From: Antedon mediterranea
Taxonomy: Eukaryota > Echinodermata > Crinoidea > Comatulida > Antedonidae
Direction: 5' to 3'
DNA: 64,000 bases
NCBI RefSeq assembly: GCF_964355755.1
Contig: NC_092678.1
Span: forward strand, 23,478,365-23,542,364
A model generated the notes under the pieces. The model did not search any database and was not told the DNA's origin. It saw nothing but the letters and a program-made list of their open reading frames with translations. Position numbers and translations under genes: made by a program. This document shows, piece after piece, positions 12,601-22,725 of the stretch; the stretch's first letter is position 1; every line of letters starts with the position of its first letter.

Positions 12601-15600
12601 TAAGAAGAAAACAAGAATAAATTAAATAATTTTTGTTTTTGTAAGTTTTGTATTTTATATAAAAGGTAGTAATAGAAAAATATAAATTGTACGGGAGAAA
12701 AAAATCAAAATATCTAAATTAAACTCACTTAATTTTTATAAAAAAAACCATCTACTAAAAAGTTTGAGTACTAAAATATTATAGAGGGGGCTACATCAAA
12801 ATTACAATATGAAATGGAAAGCAAGATTTATTTAGTTGTCAAGGTCTTAAGGATTTCTAGGAACGAAAAGTCAGTTGCATGGTTGCCAGAATATTGTTTG
12901 ATTTTATGCAAATGCTCATCAAAAGAAAATATGTCTTAAGCAACGGAACTGATTTGTACTTTACATATCCTGTGGGACTCAATTAACACTAAACAAATGA
13001 CAATACCACAAAAGCATTCCTTCACAATTCATCATGACTTTTGTACTGTGAATGAATTAATGAATGGACTGAGCCTTTATCATTTATTTATCAGTGGAAA
13101 ATTATTTCCATTTATTGTCATTTGCATATAAAATATACATAGAAATTATGATTGCGTTGAGATATACAAAAACAGATAAATGAAAAAACTAACAAAAACA
13201 ATTCAAAGTGACATATCACTCTTGCACGGTATACTGACAAAAAATGGATAAAAACTGTTGTACGAGAAATGAACTAAACTTTCTTTTTTAACTACATAAA
13301 CATTATTATTATTATTTCCTTTGACTCTTTATACAGTAACCTAATTTTTTTTCTGGATATTCTTTAACGCAAATTATAGAAAATATAAAACAATAAACAA
13401 TACAGACATCTGTCAATTGTATTTGGAAGTTGATAACAATCTTTAGTGTCAATTTATCTAGTGCACAATTACTTTATTCTTTGAAATCAAGATTTGGATC
13501 TTCACGATTAAATAAAGTCTAAGACTAATCATGACAATCACCCCGTTTAAAAAATCCATGAGTTGCAAATGAAGTATTGTGGGATACATTGCGGGAAATA
13601 AACTTTGCACGGCACTATTATGATCTGTGGTTTTGTGTAGTCTGGAATTTACAAGACTACAGTAGCCCAGTACAGTTATAATGTGCGATGTACAATATTT
13701 TAAACGTACAGTATAGGCCATATTATGCCTTATACAGTGCTTTTAATACAGTATAGGCCATATTAGGCCAAATACAGTGCTTTACAGTACAGGCCATATT
13801 ATGCCCTATACAGTGCTTTTAATACAGTATAGGCCATATTAGGCCATATTCAGTGCTTTTAATACAGTATAGGCCATATTAGGCCATATAGAAGGCTTTT
13901 AAATATACAGTATAGACCATATACAATGCATTTTTTTTAAATGCCAATGACTGACGAACTCTAAGATTTGACCCTGAATGAAGAGCTTCCTGGACACGGA
14001 CATTATGAATCAATTTGTTTGTAGACATCAGCTTTTTAATAATTTTAAAAACTACACCCAGTCAAAGTACTTTTCAATCACATGGAACCAAAAACTCATA
14101 TTTGTTCATAAAAAATTGAGAAAATATTAATTTTATTTTTAATAATTTGAGTTTGAACTTACCTAATAACGTATTGGTATTTGTATCATTTTTCAAAGCT
14201 AATGAATAAAAAATATATATATTTGATTAGTTAATGATGGAAACATTCAAAGATATTATATACAAAGAAAAAAGAAGGGTTTAGTACACTATTATTTTAT
14301 TACATAATTGTTGACACATTTATTCATTACAAATACGAACATATACAGGTTTACTCTAACGCTAGGTTTATCCAGAATTAATATTTTACTTCAGTAAATA
14401 TGTGTATTGTAGGTATAAGTCCATGTTCTTTTTATGCTTTGTGTTATTTGTATGGCATTTAATGAAATAAATGTTTGTTGAATTTGTTGAATTTCTTGAA
14501 TATTTCTTGAATTGTTGTGTCTGAAGTTGTGTCTAAATTTGGAGTTTAACATATATTGGATGTTATTGTCATAAAAAGCAATAAAATACAATATAAAAGT
14601 GTAAGAGTTTTTATGGTTGTATGGTATACAGAAATGTTTGCTATTTTATGCACCATACACTTAGGGTCTCAAAATAAACACAATTTAAACCTCAAATTAC
14701 CCAACAGTAAACCTAATTTCTCACTCTAAGATTTATGTAAAACATTGCAAGCCATACAATGCCACTTTTGATACCATTTGTTCCCATAAGTATGCACTTA
14801 AGTTGGATACAATGTCTATTGTTTTATTAAGTACTAATTTAGCCTAAATTCAATTAGAAGTAGTGTTATGTAGTTGTGGCGATAGACTGGTGAATTTCAG
14901 TCAACAATGCTCCTCTGTGAAACCCATTAAAAGTATTACAAGGAAATACTTGTCAACATCTGTGACTTAATACTAATGTAATTCTAAAAAATAATAACTA
15001 AACAGTATGTCATATGATGTCAGCGTTTTAACTAGTCAATGTTTAAACATGGAGGATCTATTCAATTAGATAGGTCCATGATTTAAATACAACACATATT
15101 GGTCCGATCCTTTACTCAAGCAAACTGGGTTTGGATCATGGGCATTTAAATATTTAGTTGTTCAAACATATTATCTTCGTACAGTAGAAGAATTGTTAAT
15201 AATTTAGTCTAAGAACTTTCCAATCACGTGAAACAAAAAACACTTCAAATGTAAGTGTTTTATCTTATTAATAATATTTAAATACAGCACTAATTGGTCT
15301 GATCCTTGACTCCAGAATACTGGGTTCAAATCTTGAAAGGGGTACTTTACCATTTAGGGGTTCAAACCTATTACTGAATTTAACCAACTGGTCTATTGGT
15401 GGTAGACAGAACATAAGATGCTTGATAAAAAAACCTGGCATTGGACTGGAACCAATCCAATTGGATTTGAAACAAGAACTAGGTATTGCCAAGCAAGTAC
15501 CATGATACTCCACCTGAATGTACTAAATGTGAAACTGAAATTAATAAGAACTTACCTGTGATGGCCTCGGTTTTCATATTATTTTCCAAAGCTAATAAAT

Positions 15601-18445
15601 GAATCATAAAAAATACAACACATCAGTTAGTTTTTAAAAATTTGAAAATGAAAGTTTTAAATTAATAAGTTAAAATGGGTTGACATTAACTTACCTGTCA
15701 AGCTCTTGCTTTTCATATTATTCTCCAAAGCTACACAAAAGAAATATTTAAAAAATGATTAGTTTTTATGAATTGAGAAAGGTTAAAAAAAAGATGGAAA
15801 AAGTTTATAATTAAAAACAATACATAAAACAAATTATGTCTAATTACATGTTAAAGAGTGGACTTATATAGCGTACAGTACCTGCATAGAAATGATTAAA
15901 ATAAATGATACATCATTAAAATAATGCAACAGTGATTGTATTGTTTCATTGTTCAGTAACTGAACCATAGTCTGATCACCTCAAAAATCAATAATACCCT
16001 ATGCTAGACTGCCGCACCATTAGCTATAGTGTAAATAGTGAGAAAAATTCTTCAACTTTCAATCAATTGGTATTCAAATCAACAATGACCAATGTCAAAT
16101 ATCAGCGTGGATTCAAATATTTTCATTACAAAATTATTCATTCACTTAACAAAAAAAAACAGACAATATGACGATGAGTCAGAGAAGAGAAAGTCTCAAA
16201 TGGTACTATTGTGCTTATCCTTCCAGATGCGTAACGTGCGACGACTCATGTTACTAAAAATAGCATCCAGTTTGAGGAAACACCAATCATATTGAAGGTA
16301 ATGATTAAGGTAACCCAGGTACCAATTACCTGAAGCTGGCAAATCAAGGTGCCAATAAATGGTGTCAGATATTTGTCATACGGCCCCAGGTGATGAATTT
16401 AAATGTTACTTTTTGTTCTCTACTCTCTACTCTCTACTTTATATTTATCTACTAATAGCTACAGGAAACGTTGACTGTAAAATTATTATCGTTAAAAAAA
16501 GATTTTGGAAAGTTTTGTTACTCAACAAAACTAATCTAAAACGTTTTATTTACTCTACCCAGGGAGATGTAAAATAAATATCTTTATTAACCTTTTATTT
16601 AAGCTAATTTTATATCTCTACTCTACCGAAGGAAATAACATAGAAAATATGATTGAAAAAATGGGGAAACTATTTTAGACGTACAAACTATTGTAAACAA
16701 CTTTTATACTTTTTACTTTTTAAAGCCACTATAAAAATTATGTTTTAAGGTTTTTTTTAAAGTTTTCAATATACCAGTTACGATTTAAGTATTAATTTGA
16801 GAGTAAGAGCATGTTGATAAAGCTATTAGTGGTAAAATTTCACGTATTTGTCTTCTTTTTAATAATTGTGTTCTTAAAGATAATTCTATTGTTCTCTTTT
16901 TTGACCGTTATAATTGTTTTTGTAATAAAATTAGTAAAATTGTATAATTTTGTATTGTTAGATTTTAAGATTTATATATATTTTTATATGGTATAGTTTA
17001 TTCCATTCTGTAAGGGGCGGGTTTCCCGCTGTGGAATGAGTTTGAATAAAATAAAATAAATAAAATTAGTAGAAATGACTTCAGTAGGGAGTCAGAAGAC
17101 AGCAGGAACTTAATCACTAACAATAGTTAAAACATCTGGTCTGTGTATATGAATATAAATGATTGTTAGTACAGTAAAAGTTATTATTAAATAATATATT
17201 TCATTCTTTCTTCTGAGAAAACTTTGTTTAAAATGTAAACATTATTATACTGATGCATAAAAACTTTCAGTAACAATGGGTTTCTAAACATTTGCCCGTA
17301 TATGGCATTATTTATTTAAAACTTCAAATCCTGAAACATCTAATCTGTGTGAACATGCTATATTATATTTTTCCTTGTTTAACCTGTAAACATTATTATA
17401 CTGTAGCCCAGAATCTTTCAGTAACAATGGTTTTCTAAACATTTGCCCTTTTATGGCATAGTTCCTTATTTATCTCAAACTTCAAATTCTAAAAAATCTT
17501 ATCTAGCGTGAACAGACTATATTGGCACTTCATTTGAAATAGAAGCCTATTCACACTGCCTTTAAATCTTTCTAGAGAGATAACAAAAAATTTCAGTAAA
17601 AATGGGTTTCTAACATTTTCCCTTATATGGCATTGTTTTTTTATTTATTTCAAATCCTAAAAAATCTCATCTATAGTGTGAACAGGCTATATATTATATT
17701 GCTTCATTTGAAATCGAAGCAAATTCTCACTCCTGAGGACGATCAAAGCATATTGATTGAAACGTCGAGAAACTCAACAGTTCTTTTCAGAAATAAATAT
17801 ACATGGTGTACCGCAAATTTATATCAACATTTGATTTCGCCAAACAACATATTCACACTCTTTGTAAACATTTGTAGAGATATAATAAACAGAAACTAAA
17901 ATTGCTAATTTCATCCCACTCATTAGGTATACTCATTAGGTATCACTCATTAGGTATCACTCATTAGGTATCACTCATTAGGTATCACTCATTAGGTTGA
18001 TAGTTTCAGTTCGTTTAATACAATTAGTATTAGCATGTTTACATCAAAGAGTTTAAAAAGAAACCTCTCATTGAGAATATAATGTGGAATAGAAACCAAA
18101 CATACAAAATGGAAAGTAAAATGGAAAATAAAGCGTGGCTCCCACTTAGCGATGCAACATAATGCAACGGAGTGAGAATCAAGCTTTAGTAAAGAGAAGG
18201 CTCGGGAATGATGGCCATTATGTTTTCTTGTCATAGGCGGATTTGGCCCGGGCTTCCCTAAATTAAAAAAAATTACAATGCAAATGATAGGATATTTGGT
18301 TATGTTTAACACTCTATTTCACCGCTTTTAAGCCCTGTGCGCCCCCACTGCCTAATTCACAATCCTGTATCCAACACTATCCTGTATCCACCACAATCCT
18401 GTATCCACCACTATCCTGTATGCACCACTTACCTGTATCAGCCAT
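1335..18445 (-). CDS. Disordered multi-phosphotyrosine (pYxN) and SH3-ligand scaffold protein with microexons
   Basis: I do not recognise this protein by name. Proposed coding exons are 18433-18445, 15695-15730, 15556-15591, 14163-14198 and 1335-3679. They join in phase (1,1,1,1) to 2466 nt, or 821 aa plus stop. No folded domain or membrane segment is visible; the protein is Ser/Lys/Pro-rich and probably disordered. Putative tyrosine docking sites of the GRB2-SH2 type YxN are Y174, Y196, Y217 (all YGNV), Y236 (YANV), Y249 (YENL), Y390 (YSNI) and Y758 (YVNQ). SH3-type proline motifs include KPPIKPKP just after residue 47, PVPPPRR at 277-283, KPPLKPKP and a PAPPPP run near 585. The C-terminus has YEDM and YSVP. 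By inference it is a cytoplasmic signalling adaptor recruiting SH2/SH3 proteins. The start codon is the least certain part. Confidence 0.72.
3096..3287 (-). repeat. Triplicated HAYGNVTDM...C...C coding repeat
   Basis: Three tandem units of 22, 21 and 21 codons (3222-3287, 3159-3221, 3096-3158) lie in the scaffold exon. Each begins HAYGNVTDM and carries two cysteines (pattern TC-x(4-5)-RCD). They are followed directly by PYANV and YENL, giving five YxN tyrosines within 76 residues. The DNA units differ at several, partly synonymous, positions, so the duplication is not very recent and the frame has been kept. Confidence 0.9.
4039..4115 (+). mobile_element. Terminal fragment of a retroelement, probably Penelope-like
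   Basis: The string AGTTTCTCAACAGTTTTTTT, then CAGAACTAATATACGTGG and TGTACCGCAAACTTGATATC, matches closely the sequence at about 17770-17835. There it follows a CCTGAGGACGATCAA...GAAACGTCGAGAAACTC block of the kind common at Penelope-like ends. Only the end is preserved here. Confidence 0.4.
5522..5704 (-). pseudogene. Penelope-like element GIY-YIG endonuclease remnant
   Basis: The minus-strand frame reads ...QQCVVYKFKCDLRDASYVGY, then TCRHLYQRIVEYSRC and IGQHLKDHN. This is the arrangement of the C-terminal GIY-YIG endonuclease of Penelope-like retroelements (CxVYKFxC...YVGYT...L.QR...H). The upstream residues of the same open frame look unrelated, and no reverse transcriptase is visible nearby, so this is a truncated, dead copy. 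Confidence 0.65.
6213..6710 (+). repeat. 51/52-bp satellite made of MITE terminal-repeat units
   Basis: Ten unit starts are visible at 6216, 6267, 6319, 6370, 6422, 6474, 6526, 6578, 6630 and 6681. Each unit is AGCTCTGTCTACACTATCAA, ACTAGTTTGACAAACACAG and a short TTTATAGGGCTA linker. The first part is the terminal inverted repeat of the MITE family found throughout the window. The last unit runs straight into a MITE body ending near 6842. Confidence 0.95.
6681..6842 (+). mobile_element. MITE copy 1 (AGCTCTGTCTACAC family), left end amplified
   Basis: The body contains the family hallmarks GTGATGTGCCCAAATATGG, ACATCATCATGTCC and GGCACATCACATTTT. It ends with the right terminal repeat GTTTGATAGTGTAGACAGAG. 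Its left terminal repeat is the last unit of the tandem array at 6213-6710. Confidence 0.9.
9273..9314. mobile_element. Minute palindromic insert with flanking direct repeats
   Basis: A perfect palindrome with 13-nt arms (CAGGGAGTTGTAA / TTACAACTCCCTG, 9280-9306) is flanked by the direct repeat TGTATTGTCC (9271-9280 and 9305-9314, overlapping the palindrome ends). A near copy of the palindrome with different flanking repeats occurs at 20791-20831. Confidence 0.6.
9829..10029 (-). CDS. Unidentified 66-codon open frame inside an intron
   Basis: The frame MFVRYEDLLQLDDCPRRRRE... continues through a locally less AT-rich block to a TAG at 9829. Its mixed residue composition is more protein-like than neighbouring junk frames, but I cannot recognise it and see no convincing splice sites. 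It could be an exon of a nested gene, a processed fragment or chance. Confidence 0.2.
   Translation of the reverse strand: MFVRYEDLLQLDDCPRRRREDLASCVRKCVVISQLESSQQSCHFLAVNTINKRAAETFYKMEIYLT
10905..10980 (+). mobile_element. Possible retrotransposon 3' tail
   Basis: TTTTATTTTGTATTGTATTG, CTATGGAGGAAAATAAATGTC and a run of TTGAATTGAAT repeats resemble the short A-rich 3' ends of 5'-truncated non-LTR elements. Similar tails occur near 14440-14530, 16990-17060, 35560-35670 and 49030-49090. No coding part remains. Confidence 0.3.
13715..13930. repeat. Minisatellite, about 42-45 bp period
   Basis: Roughly five imperfect units of ACAGTATAGGCCATATTAGG and CCATATACAGTGCTTTTAAT are arranged head to tail. 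Units vary in length and the last one degenerates. Confidence 0.85.
14163..14198 (-). CDS. Scaffold gene microexon 3 (12 codons)
   Basis: On the minus strand this 36-nt segment lies between ATTCATTAG and GTAAGTTC. In phase 1 it encodes ALKNDTNTNTLL. It is the most diverged of three homologous 36-nt exons and leaves a G that completes GAT (Asp) with the terminal exon. Confidence 0.6.
15556..15591 (-). CDS. Scaffold gene microexon 2 (12 codons)
   Basis: The segment is bounded by TTTATTAG and GTAAGTTC on the minus strand and encodes ALENNMKTEAIT in phase 1. It shares the ALENNMK core with microexon 1, 103 bases away. The flanking intron sequence is also similar, indicating exon duplication. Confidence 0.7.
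15695..15730 (-). CDS. Scaffold gene microexon 1 (12 codons)
   Basis: The segment is bounded by TTTTGTGTAG and GTAAGTTA on the minus strand and encodes ALENNMKSKSLT in phase 1. It is 36 nt, so skipping or including it would keep the frame. Confidence 0.7.
16811..17065 (+). other. AT-rich intron sequence ending in a possible retroelement tail
   Basis: The T-rich stretch gives a purely hydrophobic open frame that I do not accept as a gene. It closes with CATTCTGTAAGGGGCGGGTT, CCCGCTGTGGAATGAGTTTG and AATAAAATAAAATAAATAAA, which looks like the 3' end of a truncated non-LTR element. Confidence 0.35.
17235..17700. repeat. Three tandem imperfect copies, about 150 bp each
   Basis: The block CAGTAACAATGGGTTTCTAA, ACATTTGCCCnTnTATGGCA, (T/A)CTTCAAATnCT and GTGAACAnnCTATAT repeats at about 17235-17385, 17386-17540 and 17541-17700, with many substitutions. 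No coding potential is apparent. Confidence 0.75.
17722..17845 (+). mobile_element. Penelope-like element end
   Basis: CTCCTGAGGACGATCAAAGC, ATATTGATTGAAACGTCGAG and AAACTCAACAGTTCTTTTCA form the CTGAnGAnG...GAAACGT hairpin-like segment typical of Penelope-like terminal regions. It is followed by ATATACATGGTGTACCGC, shared with 4039-4115. Confidence 0.5.
17917..17998. repeat. 14-bp microsatellite-like array
   Basis: Five to six head-to-tail copies of CACTCATTAGGTAT; the second copy lacks two bases. The copies are almost identical, so the array is probably length-polymorphic. Confidence 0.9.
18358..18435. repeat. Short tandem repeat ATCCTGTATCCACCACT
   Basis: Four to five imperfect 16-17-bp units lie directly against the donor site of the scaffold gene's first coding exon. 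The last unit (ACCTGTATCAGCC) overlaps the exon edge. Confidence 0.8.
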
Positions 18446-18516
18446 GGTGTTTAATTGTTTGCCATTGACAGTACTTGACCAGCTTTCTCCTCAATAGTTC
18501 CTTTACCTAAGACCTC
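18433..18516 (-). CDS. First coding exon of the scaffold gene (codes MADT)
   Basis: The acceptor ACTTATCTTCAG lies just upstream at 18517-18518 and the donor ACAG|GTAAGTGG at 18431-18433. The ATG at 18445-18443 follows AACACC and leaves phase 1, matching the microexons. In the same frame, TAA and TGA stops occur upstream within this exon. Another frame of the exon is open for 21 codons before a TAA, so this region may contain an upstream ORF. Confidence 0.55.
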
Positions 18517-19460
18517 CTGAAGATAAGTAAAACAATGAAACAAGGAAATGTTTAGTTATTTTTTATTAAAGAATTCGTACATTTCAAGCATTTCCGCTAT
18601 GATTATGACATTTAGCAATTTTTATCAAATTTTTTTAGCAAAAAAATCAAAACAAATGTTTTGATTGACTAGCTACAGTACCTATTGTTCATTGAACCTT
18701 TTTTCACTGTTCAACAGTTCTACTTTCCTGCCGGTGATGGGCTTATAATGGGCCGGTGATGGGCTTATAATTGAATCATGGTAGTATATGAAGCATAAAA
18801 TCATATATACACAGTACAATGTATAGTAAACATTTCTTAGACTTTGCCAAGCGTGTAATTCCCTTTAAAAACCACTATAATACCAATATCCCAATTATTA
18901 TAAACAACAACAAAATCATAATCCGTCAAAGACTAAAGAATGAGTAATTTTTGTATAAGAAACCACGGTTTCCTAAAGTACGTCATTCTATTTGTCTGAC
19001 GTCTAAAATATATAGAACACAATTACAATATTCTATGACTTTTGTTTTGTTTCTAAACTTTTTATGAACCCATTTACAGTAATGTAAGATTACCCCCGCT
19101 TTATGTTTTTAGTGTTTTGTGTGATTTGATTTGTAAAGATAAATAAAGTTTAATTTTGTACAAAATTCGGCTAATTAAAAGAAAAAGATTATTTAAATTT
19201 TTAGATAAAGAAAATACAGCATTATTATTATTATATTATCTAAATTATTAAAAATATATAAAGTATAACAAATGATATATAAATGTATATTAAGATACAA
19301 TTGTAATTATATTCTCAGAAAAAATTCCATGGGTTAATGTCGTGGTTGACTGGTTACAGTGTTTACGGACTTCATTCAAGTCCGCAGTTTTAAATACAAG
19401 ATTTTTTTTTTTTTAGTCTCAATCAATCTCTGAATAATTTGGTTTTAAATTTAGGTTTTT

Positions 19461-19670
19461 TTGTTTGTAGTACTAGTAGAGAAAAAAACAGAAAAATATG
19501 GAAACAAATTGTGGAAAGCGGTATGTCTGAATGACGGAAAACATTTCAAAAGGAGAGGAGGTAGTAGAGAAATTATTTTGTCTAAGATGACCATGGACCC
19601 TGCATGGACCTACTCATTGATGTATGACGTTGGTGTTCGCCCGGACTTAGATAGAAACCTTGAGGAATAG
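19461..19670 (+). CDS. Unidentified exon-like open frame
   Basis: After a T-rich tract ending TTTGTTTGTAG the frame reads VLVEKKTEKYGNKLWKAVCL..., includes WTYSLMYDVGVRPDLDRNLE, and stops at TAG 19668-19670. The residue mix is protein-like and the acceptor is plausible, so this may be a terminal exon of an antisense nested gene or a decayed insert. I recognise no family and find no upstream partner exon. Confidence 0.28.
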   Translation: MFVVLVEKKTEKYGNKLWKAVCLNDGKHFKRRGGSREIILSKMTMDPAWTYSLMYDVGVRPDLDRNLEE

Positions 19671-20572
19671 AGCGAGGGTGCACAATTAATTTAAATATTT
19701 AACTTGTTGCTAGGTTTTAGCAAATTGATAGCTTTAGTAATGCTTTTGTTTGACCCAGCGATGTTTTGAAAATTTAATTTTTACAGAGCTTCTTACAAAG
19801 CTAATAAATACTCACATACGTTGTGTGCTAGGAAATGATAGAATTTGATCTGACTAGGAAAGACTCATGTATACAGTAAAAAGTAATACAACAGTCTACC
19901 ACTTCCTTCCTGGTACTCTGTGTCTTGGCGATTTAAAGTGTTTAATAACTATACATTAAAACACAAGCCTTTTAAACAAATGTCAAATAGGACACTAGGA
20001 ATAGGATTACACTATGTCTGTTTACAACATGAACACACATTCTAGTAGTCAAAAGCCTTGTCCGTAGCTTTACCCACTGTCATCAGAAGATTTGACCATC
20101 ATTCGCACTTTTCATGCAGTTAGCTATACTGTAATTTTACCAAAATTTAACTGTGATGTCGAAAACAACGATTGACTCATCACATGAGTCAACATGAGTC
20201 GAACGTTCGGACTGGACTTTTTAGCCACATGGTTAGTTTTACCGGGACCATGGTAAGTTTTATTGGCCAGGCAGTGGTCGGTAAAAGTAACTATTAGACT
20301 TGGTTAATTTAACGTTGTGGGAATTGTAGCCAGTGTTCAGATTGGAAACACAGTATCATAAAAATTAGAGCCGGTATACATGAAATACTAGCTTATTAGC
20401 TTATACTAAGTTATAAAGATAATAAAATGTTTAAAGCAAATAATATGACACTTTAAAATGAAATGAGGGCATTCAGATTGTGTAGAGAAAGAATGGCAGG
20501 GATAAAAAAATATAAACCAAGGAAAAGCAATGATTGCTGCTCCTCCTACCAAGACCGAATATCTAATGCATG

Positions 20573-20727
20573 TAAAGCTCTGTCTACACTATCAAATTTT
20601 ATGCGACAAAATCCCATATATGGACATGATGATGTCATATCACTACCATATTTGGGCATATCACTACCACATATGGGCACATCACACTTTTTTTGTCAAA
20701 CTTGGTTGATAGTGTAGACAGAGCTTA
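20573..20727 (-). mobile_element. MITE copy 2
   Basis: A complete copy with both terminal repeats (AAAGCTCTGTCTACACTATC ... GATAGTGTAGACAGAGCTT). The bases outside AGCTCTG...CAGAGCT are TAA on both sides, which fits a 3-bp target duplication. Confidence 0.92.
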
Positions 20728-20790
20728 AAGCATTATTTCAATTCATTCAAACATTTAGGAGCCTTTTTTCAATAGTGTGATGAACTATAA

Positions 20791-20831
20791 GTAATACCAT
20801 GGAGTTGTAATTATCAACTCCCTGGTAATAC
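20791..20831. mobile_element. Second minute palindromic insert
   Basis: The core GGAGTTGTAATTATCAACTC is almost the palindrome found at 9280-9306. It is flanked by the direct repeat GTAATAC (20791-20797 and 20825-20831), unrelated to the repeat flanking the first copy. Confidence 0.55.
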
Positions 20832-22024
20832 TACAGTTTAGTAGTAAAACAATGATTTCATTGACTGGAAAAATGAAACTTGAATATAATTTCAAACATA
20901 TGGCACTTGAAAACCACTACAATAAATCTACCATGCTGTACAGTAGAAAATTAAAACACGGCACATTTCATTTGTTTTTAAAAATACGTAGAAAACATTG
21001 ACCTTTGACATCTTGTCAAGGCATCACTGATCTTTATCATGATTAGTTTTGATTGCAGTACATATTACTGTGTTTCCTCTAAAACATAAACATACCTGTC
21101 ACTGTACCATACTTTACTATATTACTTTATTTTGGTACTGTTGTTTAGTGAAATTATCAATCTACATTTTGGAAATTTATTATAATTATTAATAGCTACG
21201 TTTATTATTGAGAATTCTCCATAAGTTTTATCAGACCTTATCTTGTATTATATTGAACTTTGAAAGGGAAATTTCCCATTCAATTTTACAAACATATTAT
21301 GTTATTAGAAGATTATATCAGCAGAGAGAGTAAACAAGGCAATAATGATTCACTACATAATTACATTACAATCAGGAAATAATTGTGCGTTATTCTGGAA
21401 ATTTTAAAATAAATTGGTGATTAAAAAGACAGTAAAAAAAGAGGGATTTAGGGGATCAGGGGGAATTCCCTCCCCCCACATGAGGGCAAAATAAGTTTGG
21501 TTAAGGTGGTTGTATAAATCGTAAACTTTGTCTTTTCTCTCCATTTTGTTTTGAGGGATGTTAGATGTTAGATGGTAGATCGGCATAAGGATAGTCTGTC
21601 AATTATTCTTACATAACAGCATAGCCAGGACATTAATTTATTTTTGGCAACCTTTTAAATAATTTAATAAATAATAGGCCTATAAATGGTAATAAATAAT
21701 AATACTTAGGCTAAATTAATAATAATGATATTAATATTAAATTAATTATATTCTAATGACAACTGATAAATTGACAGTCATGAAAATATATTTCAGCAAA
21801 AGTATTAAAAAAAAACCACAAACTACATAGGCTATTGTCGATTGATGTACATACGAGTTAGGCCTAGGCCAAAAAGGCGAACCGTAACCGGACCTCTTAC
21901 AACACCCATACGTTGGACCTAATCCGGTCATATTTTATGGGAAGTCCACCTCCGCACCGGGAGGCTAGCTTTTTTTTTTGTTCTTTGCCAGATTTTCGAG
22001 TGACATACCATTAAAATAACTTAC

Positions 22025-22150
22025 CTTCGTTCATTCTTCTTACTTTCATTTATATCAATTATTATCATTATCAATTGTCAACAATTGAAGCGTAAAAACA
22101 TGTTATTTTAGGGGTACTATAGTATTATGATGACAACCCGTTCGTTCGTA
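22025..22150 (-). promoter_or_regulatory. Possible 5' UTR exon and promoter of the scaffold gene
   Basis: On the minus strand GAATGAACGAAG|GTAAGTTA is a strong donor at 22023-22024. Spliced to 18516 it gives a short upstream ORF (MKVRRMNEGGLR and stop) before the MADT start. The upstream boundary is a guess. Confidence 0.35.
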
Positions 22151-22610
22151 CGTGTAAACTTTTTCAATAACAAAAAGTAATCACAATAAAAGTCAGCTGA
22201 TTGATTACGCATGACTGCGTTTTCGTTTCATACGGAAAAACGCGTCAAATTGAAACGCAAAAATGAAAGTCCCTGCTGTCTGTCAGTCCCTCAGTGTCTT
22301 ATGTAGTTGTTTAAAAAAAAATATGAATTCTCAAATTATGACTACACTGATCATCTCAACATTATGATATATAATAATGTTTATAGTCCTGTCCATTTGA
22401 AGTTAGTCCTGGACTAAATCATAGGTTTATTCCTGCACTAAAGTTTGTCCTTTTTAAATAATACCAGCCTATATTCATTATACAGAAAGCTAGATGTTCT
22501 TGGCGCGATAGTCATTACATACAGTATTATACTGTAGTTTGTTTTATACAGACTAATGGGCATGTCACATTGATTTAAAAAACTAAACACCAAAGTACAA
22601 ATATTCTTAT

Positions 22611-22616
22611 TTTATT
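22611..22616 (-). terminator. Poly(A) signal of the NOPCHAP1-like gene
   Basis: TTTATT on the plus strand (AATAAA on the minus strand) lies about 110 bases beyond the TGA at 22726-22728. Confidence 0.5.
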
Positions 22617-22725
22617 CATATACAATATATATTACATATAAAAGAATTTAAAATATTAAATTCCGAAAACTAAAACGATCTAATAAAATGGCTATTATAT
22701 TTTAATGAATATTTGTTTATGTTTA

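Larger units (their letters stand above)
3680..14162. other. Long intron of the scaffold gene
   Basis: About 10.5 kb of AT-rich intron. It contains Penelope-like remnants (4039-4115, 5522-5704), the MITE-end satellite (6213-6842), a palindromic mini-insert (9273-9314), one unexplained minus-strand open frame (9829-10029) and a minisatellite (13715-13930). Between these I see no coding or structured sequence. Confidence 0.6.
18517..22024. other. Presumed first intron of the scaffold gene
   Basis: Mostly AT-rich. It contains a short duplication of CCGGTGATGGGCTTATAA (18732-18775), an unexplained plus-strand open frame (19461-19670), one MITE (20573-20727) and a palindromic mini-insert (20791-20831). 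I see nothing else with structure. Confidence 0.5.

Noticed and set aside
16811-16996. 61-codon hydrophobic open frame
   Set aside because: Arises from T-rich DNA and has no start context, signal structure or conservation cue.
17917-17998. CRISPR-like or telomere-like array (CACTCATTAGGTAT)
   Set aside because: No spacers and not a telomere motif; it is a simple 14-bp tandem repeat.
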